Counted from the first letter of the stretch, positions 24,870 to 35,097 are shown. The stretch: DNA of 64,000 nucleotides from Oligella urethralis DSM 7531 (GCF_000372065.1 NZ_AQVB01000009.1:26847-90846), one strand, 5' to 3'. The notes: generated from the letters alone by a model not told the origin. Program-made: numbers and translations.

Positions 24870-27218
24870 TTACAGCGTTTCCACCTTGGTAGTGCGGACT
24901 GCTGTGTCGTGAGCTTGACCACCACAACCACCGCAGCAGCTAAATGCTTCATCATCTACTTGCTCTGGCCTTGTAGAATCCGATTTGCCTAGTAGTCCTT
25001 TCACTACTTGTAATAAAATAGCTAGACCGCCTACGATAAAGACTACATCACCAATGGTACGTAACCAGCGTAGTGTTTCTAAGAAATCTTGTTGTAAGAA
25101 TCCTTCACTACGTGCATACCACATCCCTTTAGTCACGCTTGCGTAGAATTGGTATAAACCAATTGGTAACAAGCTGATGGCGATCATGAGTACTAAACCA
25201 ATGTTTAAACCCCAGAAGCCGATTCTCATCAGTTTGTCGCTAAATACCATATTCGGACGTATATAACGTAGCACCATCAAGACAAAACCGAGCGATAGGA
25301 AGCCATAGACACCAAAAAGTGCCGCATGTGCGTGAACCGGCGTAGTGTTAAGGCCTTGTAAGTAGAACAAAGAAATGGGTGGGTTAATGAGGAAGCCGAA
25401 AACACCTGCGCCAAGCATGTTCCAGAAAGCAACTGCCACGAAACACATGAGCGGCCAACGTAGTCTTTCCATCCAAGGTGACTTATCCTTAAGACGCCAG
25501 TTTTCCCAGGCTTCATAGCCCAAAAGGATCAAAGGTACCACTTCTAATGCACTAAACGCTGCGCCAACGGCCATGACTGGGGTTGTAGTGCCCGCAAAGT
25601 ACAAGTGGTGGAAGGTACCAGGAACACCACCTACTAGGAATAGTGTGGCCGCAATAAGTGTGGCAACAGTGGCCAAGCGTTTAGATACTAAACCGAGTGA
25701 TACAAAGACAAGTGCTAAGGATGCGGTAGCAAATACTTCAAAGAAACCTTCTACCCATAAGTGTACAACCCACCAACGCCAGTATTCCATGATCGGAAGT
25801 GGTGTATGTTCACCATAGAATAAACCAGTGCCATAGAATAAACCAATCGCAACAACAGAGGCAGTAAAGATTGCTAGTAAATGCTTGTCACCTTTCTGTC
25901 TTAAGCCATTGATCAGTCCACGCATCATTAGAACTAACCAGAAGGCAATGCCGACAAATAGTAAGAACTGCCATACACGACCTAAATCTAGGTATTCATA
26001 ACCCTGGTGTCCCCACATAAAGTTTAGGTGTTCAGGCATATGACCGGCAATAGCGATGTAGTTACCTATAAATGAACCAACCGTTACAATGAGTAGGGCT
26101 GCGAATAGGATATTAACACCCAAGCGCTGATACTTAGGATCTTTAGCACCATTAATAATGGGTGTTAAAAAGAGGCCAGCTGTCAGAAAGCCACTGGCAA
26201 TCCATAATACAGCACTTTGTAGGTGCCAGGTTCTAAGTAATGAATACGGGAACCACTTAGATAGTTCAATGCCGTAGAAGTGTTGACCCTCTACTGTATA
26301 GTGCGCTAGGGCGCCACCTAAAAATATCTGGAAGATAAATAAAACGACTGTCAATAAAGCATACTTCCATAGCGCTTTTTGTGAGTCAGTCAGTGCCATA
26401 GCAGTAATCGGATCGCGTTTAGGCGGTACCGTATCGTCTTCTTCTTCATTGCGCAAGAAAGCCCAGCCCCAGACTAAAAAGCCGATACCAGCGACTAGAA
26501 AAATAATTGAAATAATCGACCAGACGATGTTCTCAGCAGAAGGGACGTTGTCAATGAGTGGTTCAGGTGGCCAGTTGTTGGTGTAGGTGACGTCATGACC
26601 AGGACGATCTGTGGCTGCAGCCCATGCTGTCCAGAAAAAGAAATCAGTTAGTCTTTCACGGCGCTCAGGATCCGGCAAAGTGTTTTCCTTCATGGCAAAG
26701 CTCTCGCGAGATGATCGCAAGCTCGGCTCATCACCATAGAGGTCTTGATAGTAACCAGCTATATTTTGAATCGCTTGGACACGACGTTCAGAAAGTGTCA
26801 CAGAATCAGTGGCTTCATCGTATGTATTTGTACGATACTCGGCTTTTAAATGAGTCTGTAGAATAGCTTGTTGGGTAGGTTCCAACTGATCATAACTCTG
26901 ACCATACTCGTCTTGAGCAGCTAGTTCTAACCAAGCTAATAACTCACGATGGAGCCAGTCAGCAGTCCAGTCAGGTGCCTGGTAGGCGCCATGACCCCAA
27001 ATTGAACCGATCTGCATGCCGCCGGTACTTTGCCATGCGGATTGACCTCGCAAAATATCCTCTTTACTCATGAGGACTTGATCGCTAGTTTCTACCTTAA
27101 ACTGTGCCGGCATGGGTGGCACATTGCGATAGATTTCGACACCGTAGTAACCCAGAATAGATAAAGTTACCATGAGGGTTGCTATCAGAGTCCACCAGAG
27201 TTTTTTATACTGTCCCAT
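24870..27218 (-). CDS. norB: Quinol-dependent nitric oxide reductase (qNOR)
   Basis: A 782-residue enzyme reducing NO to N2O with quinol electrons. After one helix (about 7-28) comes a large periplasmic domain (to about 220), replacing the cytochrome c subunit of cNOR, then the 12-helix haem-copper core. Histidines for the haems and non-haem iron are in LRTWHLQSA, WWVVHLWVEG and GTFHHLYF, with the NOR glutamate in HLWVEGFFEVFAT. I chose the ATG at 27218 because AAGGAG precedes it and MGQYKKLWW begins a normal helix; an ATG 33 codons upstream lies inside the NsrR operator. The C-terminus carries an unusual SCCGGCGG stretch. It likely detoxifies NO or completes partial denitrification. Confidence 0.95.
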   Translation of the reverse strand: MGQYKKLWWTLIATLMVTLSILGYYGVEIYRNVPPMPAQFKVETSDQVLMSKEDILRGQSAWQSTGGMQIGSIWGHGAYQAPDWTADWLHRELLAWLELAAQDEYGQSYDQLEPTQQAILQTHLKAEYRTNTYDEATDSVTLSERRVQAIQNIAGYYQDLYGDEPSLRSSRESFAMKENTLPDPERRERLTDFFFWTAWAAATDRPGHDVTYTNNWPPEPLIDNVPSAENIVWSIISIIFLVAGIGFLVWGWAFLRNEEEDDTVPPKRDPITAMALTDSQKALWKYALLTVVLFIFQIFLGGALAHYTVEGQHFYGIELSKWFPYSLLRTWHLQSAVLWIASGFLTAGLFLTPIINGAKDPKYQRLGVNILFAALLIVTVGSFIGNYIAIAGHMPEHLNFMWGHQGYEYLDLGRVWQFLLFVGIAFWLVLMMRGLINGLRQKGDKHLLAIFTASVVAIGLFYGTGLFYGEHTPLPIMEYWRWWVVHLWVEGFFEVFATASLALVFVSLGLVSKRLATVATLIAATLFLVGGVPGTFHHLYFAGTTTPVMAVGAAFSALEVVPLILLGYEAWENWRLKDKSPWMERLRWPLMCFVAVAFWNMLGAGVFGFLINPPISLFYLQGLNTTPVHAHAALFGVYGFLSLGFVLMVLRYIRPNMVFSDKLMRIGFWGLNIGLVLMIAISLLPIGLYQFYASVTKGMWYARSEGFLQQDFLETLRWLRTIGDVVFIVGGLAILLQVVKGLLGKSDSTRPEQVDDEAFSCCGGCGGQAHDTAVRTTKVETL

Positions 27219-27297
27219 AGGGCGCTCCTTGGAAATTCCGAGTAAACTCGGGACTAAAAAAATAAGTAAATCAGTATTTGCTTTTTTACTTACAACT

Positions 27298-27320
27298 AAG
27301 ATGTATTTAATATACATCTT
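27298..27320. promoter_or_regulatory. NsrR operator upstream of norB
   Basis: A perfect palindrome of two 9-base arms, AAGATGTAT and ATACATCTT, separated by TTAAT. It matches the known NsrR consensus (GATGyATTT-AAATrCATC type). NsrR is an NO-sensing iron-sulphur repressor, and norB is one of its classical targets in betaproteobacteria. A possible -10 (TATACT on the minus strand, about 27330) lies just upstream, so bound NsrR would block transcription. Confidence 0.88.
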
Positions 27321-27637
27321 TAAGGTAAAGTATACAAACTTTTACTTCTTTTGGCTATGGCAATGACGTAGATTGATTAAATTCATCACTTAGAATGTCT
27401 TTTGAGCATGAGGTAAATGCATGTTTGGCATTTGAAGTTTAAGTAGCGAAGGAAGCGGGGATGGTGCTAATGTGTTGAATTGAAGGAGTATGGTTATGAC
27501 CTTACTGCTGACTAAGCTAAGAGCCTAGCTACGCCTTAGAAATAGCAGATGGCAAGGCCTAACTTAGCTTCTTAGCCTAATGAATGCAGAGACGAGTTCG
27601 AGGCGTAGTACTAAAACATTGGCTATTGATTAGCTAA
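27321..27637. other. Intergenic region between norB and dsbB
   Basis: About 320 bases upstream of the NsrR operator. It holds a plus-strand micro-frame with a good ribosome site (AAGGAG at 27483-27488, ATG at 27496, ten codons MTLLLTKLRA) overlapped by a stem-loop arm (27514-27521 pairing with 27563-27570). No plus-strand gene follows for nearly 5 kb. No tRNA was recognised. Confidence 0.45.
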
Positions 27638-28117
27638 TTAAGCCTTTCTAAACAAACTAAAAATCAAAACAATAGTTAATAGCGCAAATAGTATTAAAGC
27701 CCAAAGCGCATACTCCACCCCAAAGAGGGTGACGGCGGCGTCCATGCAAGTAGCATAAATACCAAATAACCAGGGTATAGCACTATCTAAGCCTGTGTAA
27801 CGTGAGATGAAGACATCAGCAAAGCTCATATCGCATGAAAAGCTTTGGCTGGCAACAGTGGCTTGATGCCAAGCTGCCCACATACCGCTAATAGAAAAAA
27901 CAGCCGCGATTGCGCTGATGATTTTTTGATAGCTCAGTGAATTGGATAAATTTGCTAATAAACAAATCAAGGCAATCAGAATAAACATCAAGCGTTGCAA
28001 TACACACCAAGCACAAGGTAGCATTCCTAGTACGTGCTGGCTAAAGACAGCAAAAACCACGGCGGCAATGCAAACAACGGCGATAAGATTAAGTAAACGA
28101 GGTTGCGATAGTGGCAT
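27638..28117 (-). CDS. dsbB: Disulfide bond formation protein B
   Basis: A 159-residue four-helix inner-membrane protein that reoxidises periplasmic DsbA and passes electrons to quinone. Both cysteine pairs are present: C35-A-W-C38 in the first periplasmic loop and C95...C124 in the second, the latter in SFSCDMSF and GIYATCMDA. The length is typical of the betaproteobacterial DsbB. It is the last gene of the minus-strand map-glnD-marC series, 3 bases after the MarC-family gene. Confidence 0.93.
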   Translation of the reverse strand: MPLSQPRLLNLIAVVCIAAVVFAVFSQHVLGMLPCAWCVLQRLMFILIALICLLANLSNSLSYQKIISAIAAVFSISGMWAAWHQATVASQSFSCDMSFADVFISRYTGLDSAIPWLFGIYATCMDAAVTLFGVEYALWALILFALLTIVLIFSLFRKA

Positions 28118-28120
28118 AGA

Positions 28121-28813
28121 TCACGCTCTACTCACAAAGGGAATACTGACAATTAATTGGAATAGTCCATTCCACATAATCTGAATCCCAATACAAATTA
28201 ATAAAAAGGCGACCAAACGCATCACCACAGCCATGCCAGTTTGACCCATTTTAGTCATAATGCGCACCGCAAAGCGATTAGCCATATACAGTAAAAAGCC
28301 GATGGTAAAGCACCCCAAGATGATGCCAAAGACCGCAAACACCTGCTCCGTGCTGCCGCTACTACCCTTGAGTGAGGCACCTACGGTGATGGCTGCGGCA
28401 ATGGAACCGGGACCTGCGGTTAGGGGAAAGGTGAGCGGGTAAAAGGTACTCGCTTTCATCTTTACCTTGTCAATAGTAAAATCATCGGCTAGTTTTTCAT
28501 GGTGACCGCTATCGGGGTCCTCCGCATTGAGTAACTTCCAGCCCGCATGCACCACAATCAAGCCCCCAGCAAGTTGCACGATGGGGATAGTGATGCCAAA
28601 CATTTTTAAAAAGACATTACCGAAGAGAGCAGAAACTAATAAAATGACAAAGCTGTAAATACCGACCTTGCGAGCGATAAGGCGGCGCAATTCCTTGGTT
28701 GCACCCGCTGTCATGGTCCAAAACACTGGTGTCACATAGAGCGGGTTCAAGATCGGCAATAAGGTACCGAGTACCAGTAAAAAACTACCAATGGTAATAG
28801 TAAAATAAAGCAT
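28121..28813 (-). CDS. MarC family integral membrane protein
   Basis: A 230-residue protein with six hydrophobic helices and the MarC/UPF0056 pattern: an N-terminal helix followed by L-N-P-L-Y-V-T-P-V-F, and P-L-T-F-P-L-T-A-G-P-G-S-I-A-A-A near residue 125. MarC was once linked to multiple antibiotic resistance but its role is not established; some homologues are suggested to export amino acids. Its start codon abuts the end of glnD (one shared base), so it is translationally coupled. I give no gene symbol because several MarC paralogues exist. Confidence 0.88.
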   Translation of the reverse strand: MLYFTITIGSFLLVLGTLLPILNPLYVTPVFWTMTAGATKELRRLIARKVGIYSFVILLVSALFGNVFLKMFGITIPIVQLAGGLIVVHAGWKLLNAEDPDSGHHEKLADDFTIDKVKMKASTFYPLTFPLTAGPGSIAAAITVGASLKGSSGSTEQVFAVFGIILGCFTIGFLLYMANRFAVRIMTKMGQTGMAVVMRLVAFLLICIGIQIMWNGLFQLIVSIPFVSRA

Positions 28814-31434
28814 TAATTTGCGGTGTGATGTGTGGTGGATGGGAGGAGCTCATTTAAGGTCTCCATAATAGCACGTTCAAAGTCTAATTGTGATTGCAAA
28901 TTCTCCAACGCAGCGCCCTGAATAATAAATATATCTTCTACGCGTTCGCCTAAGGTGAGCAGGCGCGCCATGCGTAAATTAATCTTAAACTGACTAAAAA
29001 TATGGGCTAAGCTGTAGAGAATGCCTGGGGTATCGGTGGTATTTAGCTGTAAGCGCCAGTAGCGTCCATTTTCTTCGCGATCAAGCTGCACCCTAGGCCG
29101 TACCGGAAAGCTGCGTGAGCGGCGTTGCCCAGCCGAGGTGGTAGGTAAGCGCTCATTATCAATCGCCGGTTCTGCCAAGGGTTGTGCTAAATCCAGTTTT
29201 TTAGCGAGTTCAGCTTCAATGATTTTGGCAAAGCCAGTAGCATCGCCCGCAAAGCGCGAGCTTTCAACCAGGAAGCTGTCCAGCGCATAGCCATTGATGC
29301 TAGTATGAATCTGCGCTTCGTAAATATTAATTTGTTGCTCATGAAAGTAGGAGGCAATGCGCTCAAAGAGTGCATCCTGGTCCTTAATAAAGACCAGTAT
29401 TTGCATGGAGTCCGCTCGCTCCGTGGGTCTCGCTCTAACAATCGCATGCTCGGTATTTGTGTGCTGATACAGGTGCAGGGTATGCCAGGCAATATCCTCT
29501 GGTTCATGTCGAAGAAAGTAGGCATTATCCATTTTGGACCAAAATTGCTCGCGCTCATCTTCGTTCATACCAGCGGCTCTAATTAAGGCATCTGCTGCCT
29601 TTTTACGCTGTTCAAGAAATTTGTTGCGATTAAAATTATTATCACCCAGGGCACTGGCGCAGAGGTAATAGAGGTTTTCAATCAACTTCGCTTTCCAGCT
29701 ATTCCAGACCTTGGGGCTGGTGCCACGAATATCGGCCACCGTCAATAAATAAAGAGCAGCCAGCCGGCTTTGTGTACCAACACGGGCAGCAAACGTACGA
29801 ATCACTTTTTCATCAGATAAATCTCGTTTTTGGGCCACATTCGACATCAGAAGATGCTCGGCAACTAGAAACTGGAGCAACTCAATTTCTTCCTGCTCAA
29901 GATTGTGTAACTTGGCAAAAGCGGTAACTTCCTTGGCCCCTAATTCTGAATGATCGCCGCCGCGTCCCTTAGCAATATCATGGAATAAGGCAGCAATATA
30001 CAGCAGCCAGCGATCCTCAAAGTTTTCCATCAATTGATGCGCTAGCGGATTTTCATCGCTAAACTCCGGCATCGTAAAGCGGCGAATATTACGAATCACC
30101 ATCAGTGAATGTTGATCTACGGTATAGACATGATATAAATCATGTTGCATCTGACCCACCACCTTTTCAAAAGCAGGAATATAAGCGGGTAAGACATTCA
30201 GATAATTCATCATGCGAAAGCTTTGCACGATGCGTTTTGGTTGCTTTAAGATTTGCAAAAATAACCAATGATTCACCGGATTATTTCTAAACTGCTCATC
30301 AATACGATCGACGGCGTCCCAAATTAAACGCTGGGTTCTGACGGAGATGGTTTGGATTTGCGGGTGCTGTTGAAATACTAAAAAGGTTTTTAAGAGGAGC
30401 GGGGGTTTACGTAAAAAAGCATCCTCCCGAATCACATCTAGCTCCTCATCGATGATTTTAAAATCGCCCTCGAGTAGTTGCTCTGTTTCAACCCGATTTT
30501 CAAAAAAATAACTTTCAAAAATCTGCATCATAAAGCCGGTGATCACATAGACCGTACGTGCATCTTGATAATATCTTTGCATCAGTACTTCACTGGCACG
30601 CTTACTCGCTTCGGGTTGAATGGCAAACTCGCGCGCTAATGCAATTTGCACATCGAACAGCAAACGGTCGTCATTTTTACGATTAAGTAGATGCAATTCA
30701 ATTCTTAAGCGCTGATAATTGCTTTCCGCAGCTTTCATTTGCAAGGCTTCATTATCCCTCATCAAACCCGCGCTGACGAGGCGGTGCCACGAAGGCTTGA
30801 TGCCAGCCGCACGGGCAATCCAATGAATCAATTGAATATCACGGATACCACCAGGCGATTCCTTGCAGTTGGGCTCTAAAGCATAGGGCGTGTCGGCATA
30901 ACGTGCATGTCGCTGCTTGTACTCCAAGGCTTTGGCACGGTAGAAAGAGGCCGGATTAAATTCTGCCTTAAAACGTTGTTGTAGTCTATGAAAAATCGCC
31001 GATTCACCAAGCAGCCAGCGTGACTCTAATAAGCCGGTGGCAATGGTTACGTCTTTTTGTGAGGCTTCTACGCATTCATCAATGGTGCGTACGCTATGGC
31101 CTACCTCTAGCCCCAAATCCCATAAGGTGGCGATAAATACTTCCAGTTGATCCTGCTCGCTAGGGCTTGGTGGGCTATTTAGTAGAATTAATAAATCAAT
31201 ATCTGAGCAAGGATATAACTCACCGCGACCATAGCCTCCCACGGCGCATAAGGCAGCATTGGCGGGTAGGGGATAATGAGCCGCCATTTGATGTAAGACT
31301 TTGTCTACAATACAACTCAGTTGCTGCAGCAATTGATCAGGACGACTCCGATCCTGCTTATACAATGCAATTCCCGCATCGTATTGTTGACGCAATTGCT
31401 GCTTAAACTGAATGCTGTGGGCGGTGAGATTCAT
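28813..31434 (-). CDS. glnD: Bifunctional PII uridylyltransferase/uridylyl-removing enzyme
   Basis: An 873-residue nitrogen sensor that uridylylates PII when glutamine is low and removes UMP when it is high. The nucleotidyltransferase core has GGYGRGELYPCSDIDLLILL at 66-85, with the metal-binding Asp pair in D-I-D. A UTase linker domain follows, then the HD domain (LFHDIAKGRGGDHSELGA near 490) for UMP removal, and two C-terminal ACT domains (about 675-750 and 785-865) that bind glutamine. Standard GlnD length. It starts 5 bases downstream of map. Confidence 0.96.
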   Translation of the reverse strand: MNLTAHSIQFKQQLRQQYDAGIALYKQDRSRPDQLLQQLSCIVDKVLHQMAAHYPLPANAALCAVGGYGRGELYPCSDIDLLILLNSPPSPSEQDQLEVFIATLWDLGLEVGHSVRTIDECVEASQKDVTIATGLLESRWLLGESAIFHRLQQRFKAEFNPASFYRAKALEYKQRHARYADTPYALEPNCKESPGGIRDIQLIHWIARAAGIKPSWHRLVSAGLMRDNEALQMKAAESNYQRLRIELHLLNRKNDDRLLFDVQIALAREFAIQPEASKRASEVLMQRYYQDARTVYVITGFMMQIFESYFFENRVETEQLLEGDFKIIDEELDVIREDAFLRKPPLLLKTFLVFQQHPQIQTISVRTQRLIWDAVDRIDEQFRNNPVNHWLFLQILKQPKRIVQSFRMMNYLNVLPAYIPAFEKVVGQMQHDLYHVYTVDQHSLMVIRNIRRFTMPEFSDENPLAHQLMENFEDRWLLYIAALFHDIAKGRGGDHSELGAKEVTAFAKLHNLEQEEIELLQFLVAEHLLMSNVAQKRDLSDEKVIRTFAARVGTQSRLAALYLLTVADIRGTSPKVWNSWKAKLIENLYYLCASALGDNNFNRNKFLEQRKKAADALIRAAGMNEDEREQFWSKMDNAYFLRHEPEDIAWHTLHLYQHTNTEHAIVRARPTERADSMQILVFIKDQDALFERIASYFHEQQINIYEAQIHTSINGYALDSFLVESSRFAGDATGFAKIIEAELAKKLDLAQPLAEPAIDNERLPTTSAGQRRSRSFPVRPRVQLDREENGRYWRLQLNTTDTPGILYSLAHIFSQFKINLRMARLLTLGERVEDIFIIQGAALENLQSQLDFERAIMETLNELLPSTTHHTAN

Positions 31435-31439
31435 CGCAA

Positions 31440-32219
31440 TTACTCAGCGGGCGGTTCAGGCATGCCGGGTGAGGTGGATAGGACTTCGTAACCATCATCG
31501 GTCACGATTAATTGATGCTCCCACTGTGCGGATAGGCTACGATCCTTGGTGACCACGGTCCAGCCATCGCCCAGTACAGACGTATGATATTTACCGGCAT
31601 TAATCATTGGTTCAATCGTAAATACCATGCCTTTTTCTAATTTAAGGCCAGTGCCAGGCTTACCATAATGTAGTACTTGTGGATCCTCGTGCATAACCTG
31701 TCCGATACCGTGCCCACAATAGTCACGTACGACAGAGAAACCGGCAGCTTCGGCATGGCTTTGAATTGCATGACCAACATCACCTAAGGTGGCGCCAGGC
31801 TTGACCGCACGAATGCCTTTCCACATGCATTCAAACGTGGTCTGAACGAGGCGTAGAGCCAAGATGGAGGGCTTGCCAATCATAAACATACGACTGGTAT
31901 CACCAAACCAACCATCCTCTTCAATGGTAATATCTAAGTTGATGATATCGCCGTCTTTGAGCTTTTTATCGCTAGGGATGCCATGGCACACCACATGATT
32001 AATGGAGGTGCAGATAGCCGCTGGAAAGGGTGGGTTACCATAGCCGACCGTAGCCGAGCGAATGCCTAATTCCTTAATCCTTTCGCGAGTTAGATGCTCA
32101 ATCTCAGCAGTAGTGATCCCAGCCTTAATAAAAGGGGTTAAATAGTCTAAAATACCGGCAGCTGTCTGCGCGGCGCGACGAACTTTTGCAATATCGTCAG
32201 AGTTTTTTATGGTTGCCAT
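31440..32219 (-). CDS. map: Methionine aminopeptidase, type I
   Basis: A 259-residue enzyme removing the initiator Met from nascent proteins. Metal ligands are visible: Asp in INLDITIEEDGWFGDTSRMF (two Asp), His in GHGIGQVMHEDP, Glu in FTIEPMIN and Glu in WEHQLIVTDDGYE; the substrate His is in VCHGIPSD. No zinc-finger extension is present, so it is type Ia. It is divergent from rpsB, a very common arrangement, and first in the map-glnD-marC-dsbB series. A minus-strand TATAAT in the AT-rich palindromic stretch near 32255 may be its -10. Confidence 0.97.
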   Translation of the reverse strand: MATIKNSDDIAKVRRAAQTAAGILDYLTPFIKAGITTAEIEHLTRERIKELGIRSATVGYGNPPFPAAICTSINHVVCHGIPSDKKLKDGDIINLDITIEEDGWFGDTSRMFMIGKPSILALRLVQTTFECMWKGIRAVKPGATLGDVGHAIQSHAEAAGFSVVRDYCGHGIGQVMHEDPQVLHYGKPGTGLKLEKGMVFTIEPMINAGKYHTSVLGDGWTVVTKDRSLSAQWEHQLIVTDDGYEVLSTSPGMPEPPAE

Positions 32220-32340
32220 TAAATCGTTTCCAAAATATTAAACAATCGTATATAATTATACACTTTATTTTCTACGGCAAAATCACTCTAAAAGTGGCTG
32301 TGGAAAGTATCATTTTAAATCATTTACTATTTTTAATCGC

Positions 32341-32412
32341 GTGTGTGCCACCCGAGGGTGTTGGTATAAGCTTTTTTAGTTTAATCGCTTAAGCCAATCC
32401 TGAGCCCACACA
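32341..32412 (+). promoter_or_regulatory. Structured rpsB leader, candidate S2 autoregulatory element
   Basis: The leader can fold as a three-way structure. The closing stem is TGTGTG (32342-32347)/CACACA (32407-32412). Hairpin one is CACCC (32349-32353)/GGGTG (32356-32360). Hairpin two is TTGG..TAAGC (32361-32371)/GCTTA..CCAA (32389-32399) with a 2x2 internal loop. It ends about 27 bases before the rpsB ATG. Ribosomal protein S2 is known to repress its own mRNA through leader structure in other proteobacteria; that this fold does so is inferred. Confidence 0.5.
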
Positions 32413-32438
32413 AGACCAAACCCTTTGGAGTTGATATT

Positions 32439-33212
32439 ATGTCATTAATGCGTGAAATGCTAGAAGCTGGTGTACACTTTGGTCACCAAACTCGTTACTG
32501 GAACCCGAAAATGGCTCCTTATATTTTCGGTCAGCGTAACAAAATCCACGTTATTAACTTAGAAAAGACAGTACAAAAGTACATCGAAGCGATGGAATTC
32601 CTACGTGCTGCTGCTGCCCGCGGTGAGGAAATCTTATTCGTAGGTACTAAACGCGCTGCGCGTGAAATTATTGCTGCAGAAGCAGAGCGCGCTGGTTCAC
32701 CTTATGTTAACAACCGCTGGTTAGGCGGTATGATGACTAACTTTAAAACAGTTAAGTCTTCAGTGAAGCGCTTAAAAGATATGGAAGCGGCTGAGGCTGA
32801 TGGTAGCACTGAGCTGATGAGCAAAAAAGAAGCGCTTATGTTTACGCGTGAGTTGGATAAGCTCGAAAAATCAATTGGTGGTATCAAGGACATGGCTAAG
32901 TTGCCTAGCGTGATCTTTGTAATTGACGTTGGTTACCACAAGATTGCTATTCAGGAAGCTCGCACTCTAGGTATTAAGATTGTTGCCGTAGTGGATACTA
33001 ACCACTCACCTGACAATATTGACTACATCATCCCGGGTAACGATGACTCTGCAAAAGCCATCGCCTTATATGCGCGCGGTGTTGCGGATGCGATTATCGC
33101 CGGTCGTGAGGAGCGTGACGGTGCTTTAGTTGAGATGCTTCAAGATGAGCAGCAAGCAGAAGAAGCTGCGCAAGAGGAAGTGGTTGAGACTGAAGACTCA
33201 ACTGAAGAGTAA
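32439..33212 (+). CDS. rpsB: 30S ribosomal protein S2
   Basis: A 257-residue S2 protein that binds the 30S subunit between head and body. The standard opening ([22 protein letters not shown]) and [12 protein letters not shown] segment are present, and the C-terminus ends in an acidic tail (from about 236). A TTTGGAG ribosome site precedes the ATG. The upstream leader has a structured element. It heads the long plus-strand cluster. An attenuator-like hairpin separates it from tsf. Confidence 0.99.
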   Translation: MSLMREMLEAGVHFGHQTRYWNPKMAPYIFGQRNKIHVINLEKTVQKYIEAMEFLRAAAARGEEILFVGTKRAAREIIAAEAERAGSPYVNNRWLGGMMTNFKTVKSSVKRLKDMEAAEADGSTELMSKKEALMFTRELDKLEKSIGGIKDMAKLPSVIFVIDVGYHKIAIQEARTLGIKIVAVVDTNHSPDNIDYIIPGNDDSAKAIALYARGVADAIIAGREERDGALVEMLQDEQQAEEAAQEEVVETEDSTEE

Positions 33213-33271
33213 TTTACTCAGTTGTTTTATAACGCCTTAATTTTGTCATTAAATTAGGGTACATTTGACTG

Positions 33272-33336
33272 GAACAGTTGGGCTGTTCTAATAGAGACAA
33301 TGAATAGCCCCGTCTTTCGATACGGGGCTTTTTTTT
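33272..33336 (+). terminator. Attenuator/terminator between rpsB and tsf
   Basis: A hairpin GAACAG/CTGTTC (33272-33288) is followed by a strong intrinsic terminator: stem AGCCCCGT (33306-33313)/ACGGGGCT (33322-33329) with an eight-base T-run. Since tsf follows only 16 bases later in the same direction and ought to be cotranscribed, this is probably a partial terminator that sets the S2:EF-Ts ratio. Confidence 0.85.
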
Positions 33337-33352
33337 ACTTTTGGAGAATTAC

Positions 33353-34228
33353 ATGGCTGCAATTACCGCTGCAATGGTGAAAGAACTACGTGAAAAAACC
33401 GACGCACCAATGATGGAGTGTAAAAAGGCTTTAACTGAAGCTGACGGCGATATGGCGCGTGCAGAAGAGATTTTGCGTGTTAAATTAGGTAATAAAGCCA
33501 GCAAAGCTGCTAGCCGTATTACGGCTGAAGGCTTAGTCGGTATTTATGTTGCTGATGACGCTAAAACTGGTGCGCTAGTTGAGGTTAACTGCGAAACTGA
33601 CTTCGTATCTAAAAACGATGATTTTATCGCCTTTGTTAATGATGTGACTAAGCTTGTTGCAGAAACGAATCCTGCTGATTTAGAGGCTTTAAATGCAACA
33701 CCTTTCCGTGACGGTACGGTTGAATCTGTGCGTGCGGCTTTAGTTGGTAAGATTGGCGAAAATATCTCTGTACGTCGCTTTGAGCGTTTTGAGACTGAGG
33801 ATAAATTAGCGCAATACAACCACGGTGGTCGTATTGGTGTACTAGTTGATTTCAGCGGTGCGGATGAGGTTGGTAAGGATCTTGCCATGCACGTTGCTGC
33901 CTCTCGTCCTAAAGCCTTAGATGAAGCGGGTGTACCGGCCGAGTTAATCGAAGCAGAGCGCTCAGTAGCCAAGCAAAAAGCTGAAGAAGATGGTAAACCT
34001 GCCGATATTATCGAGCGTATTGTTGAGGGTACTGTTGCTAAATTCCTCAAAGAGGTTGCCTTAGTATCTCAGCCTTTTGTTAAGGACGATAAGCAATCCG
34101 TAGCTCAAATGCTTAAAGCGAATAACGGTTCTGTAAAAGCCTTTACGCTGTACGTGGTTGGTGAAGGGATCGAGAAAAAGCAAGAGGATTTTGCTGCTGA
34201 AGTAGCCGCTGCTCAGTCTTCACTGTAA
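33353..34228 (+). CDS. tsf: Elongation factor Ts
   Basis: A 291-residue nucleotide-exchange factor for EF-Tu. The N-terminal UBA-like domain ([26 protein letters not shown]) is followed by the core with the T-D-F-V motif ([13 protein letters not shown] near 80) that contacts EF-Tu. I start at the ATG at 33353, where TTGGAG is correctly spaced; an upstream in-frame TTG at 33341 lies within that ribosome site and is rejected. Two hairpins follow the gene. Confidence 0.98.
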   Translation: MAAITAAMVKELREKTDAPMMECKKALTEADGDMARAEEILRVKLGNKASKAASRITAEGLVGIYVADDAKTGALVEVNCETDFVSKNDDFIAFVNDVTKLVAETNPADLEALNATPFRDGTVESVRAALVGKIGENISVRRFERFETEDKLAQYNHGGRIGVLVDFSGADEVGKDLAMHVAASRPKALDEAGVPAELIEAERSVAKQKAEEDGKPADIIERIVEGTVAKFLKEVALVSQPFVKDDKQSVAQMLKANNGSVKAFTLYVVGEGIEKKQEDFAAEVAAAQSSL

Positions 34229-34241
34229 TTCTATCGCTTAA

Positions 34242-35097
<856 letters not shown>

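Noticed and set aside
27219-27317. 33-codon N-terminal extension of norB
   Set aside because: It begins inside the NsrR operator, has no ribosome site and is not like qNOR; AAGGAG precedes the internal ATG at 27218.
27370-27385. Possible FNR/NnrR-type site TTGAT..TCATC near norB
   Set aside because: Only one half-site matches; the second is off consensus, and the spacing to norB is poor.
33544-34050. Long open frame (168 codons) antisense to tsf
   Set aside because: Ser/Thr/Ala-rich composition without a ribosome site, explained by the codon pattern of tsf on the other strand.
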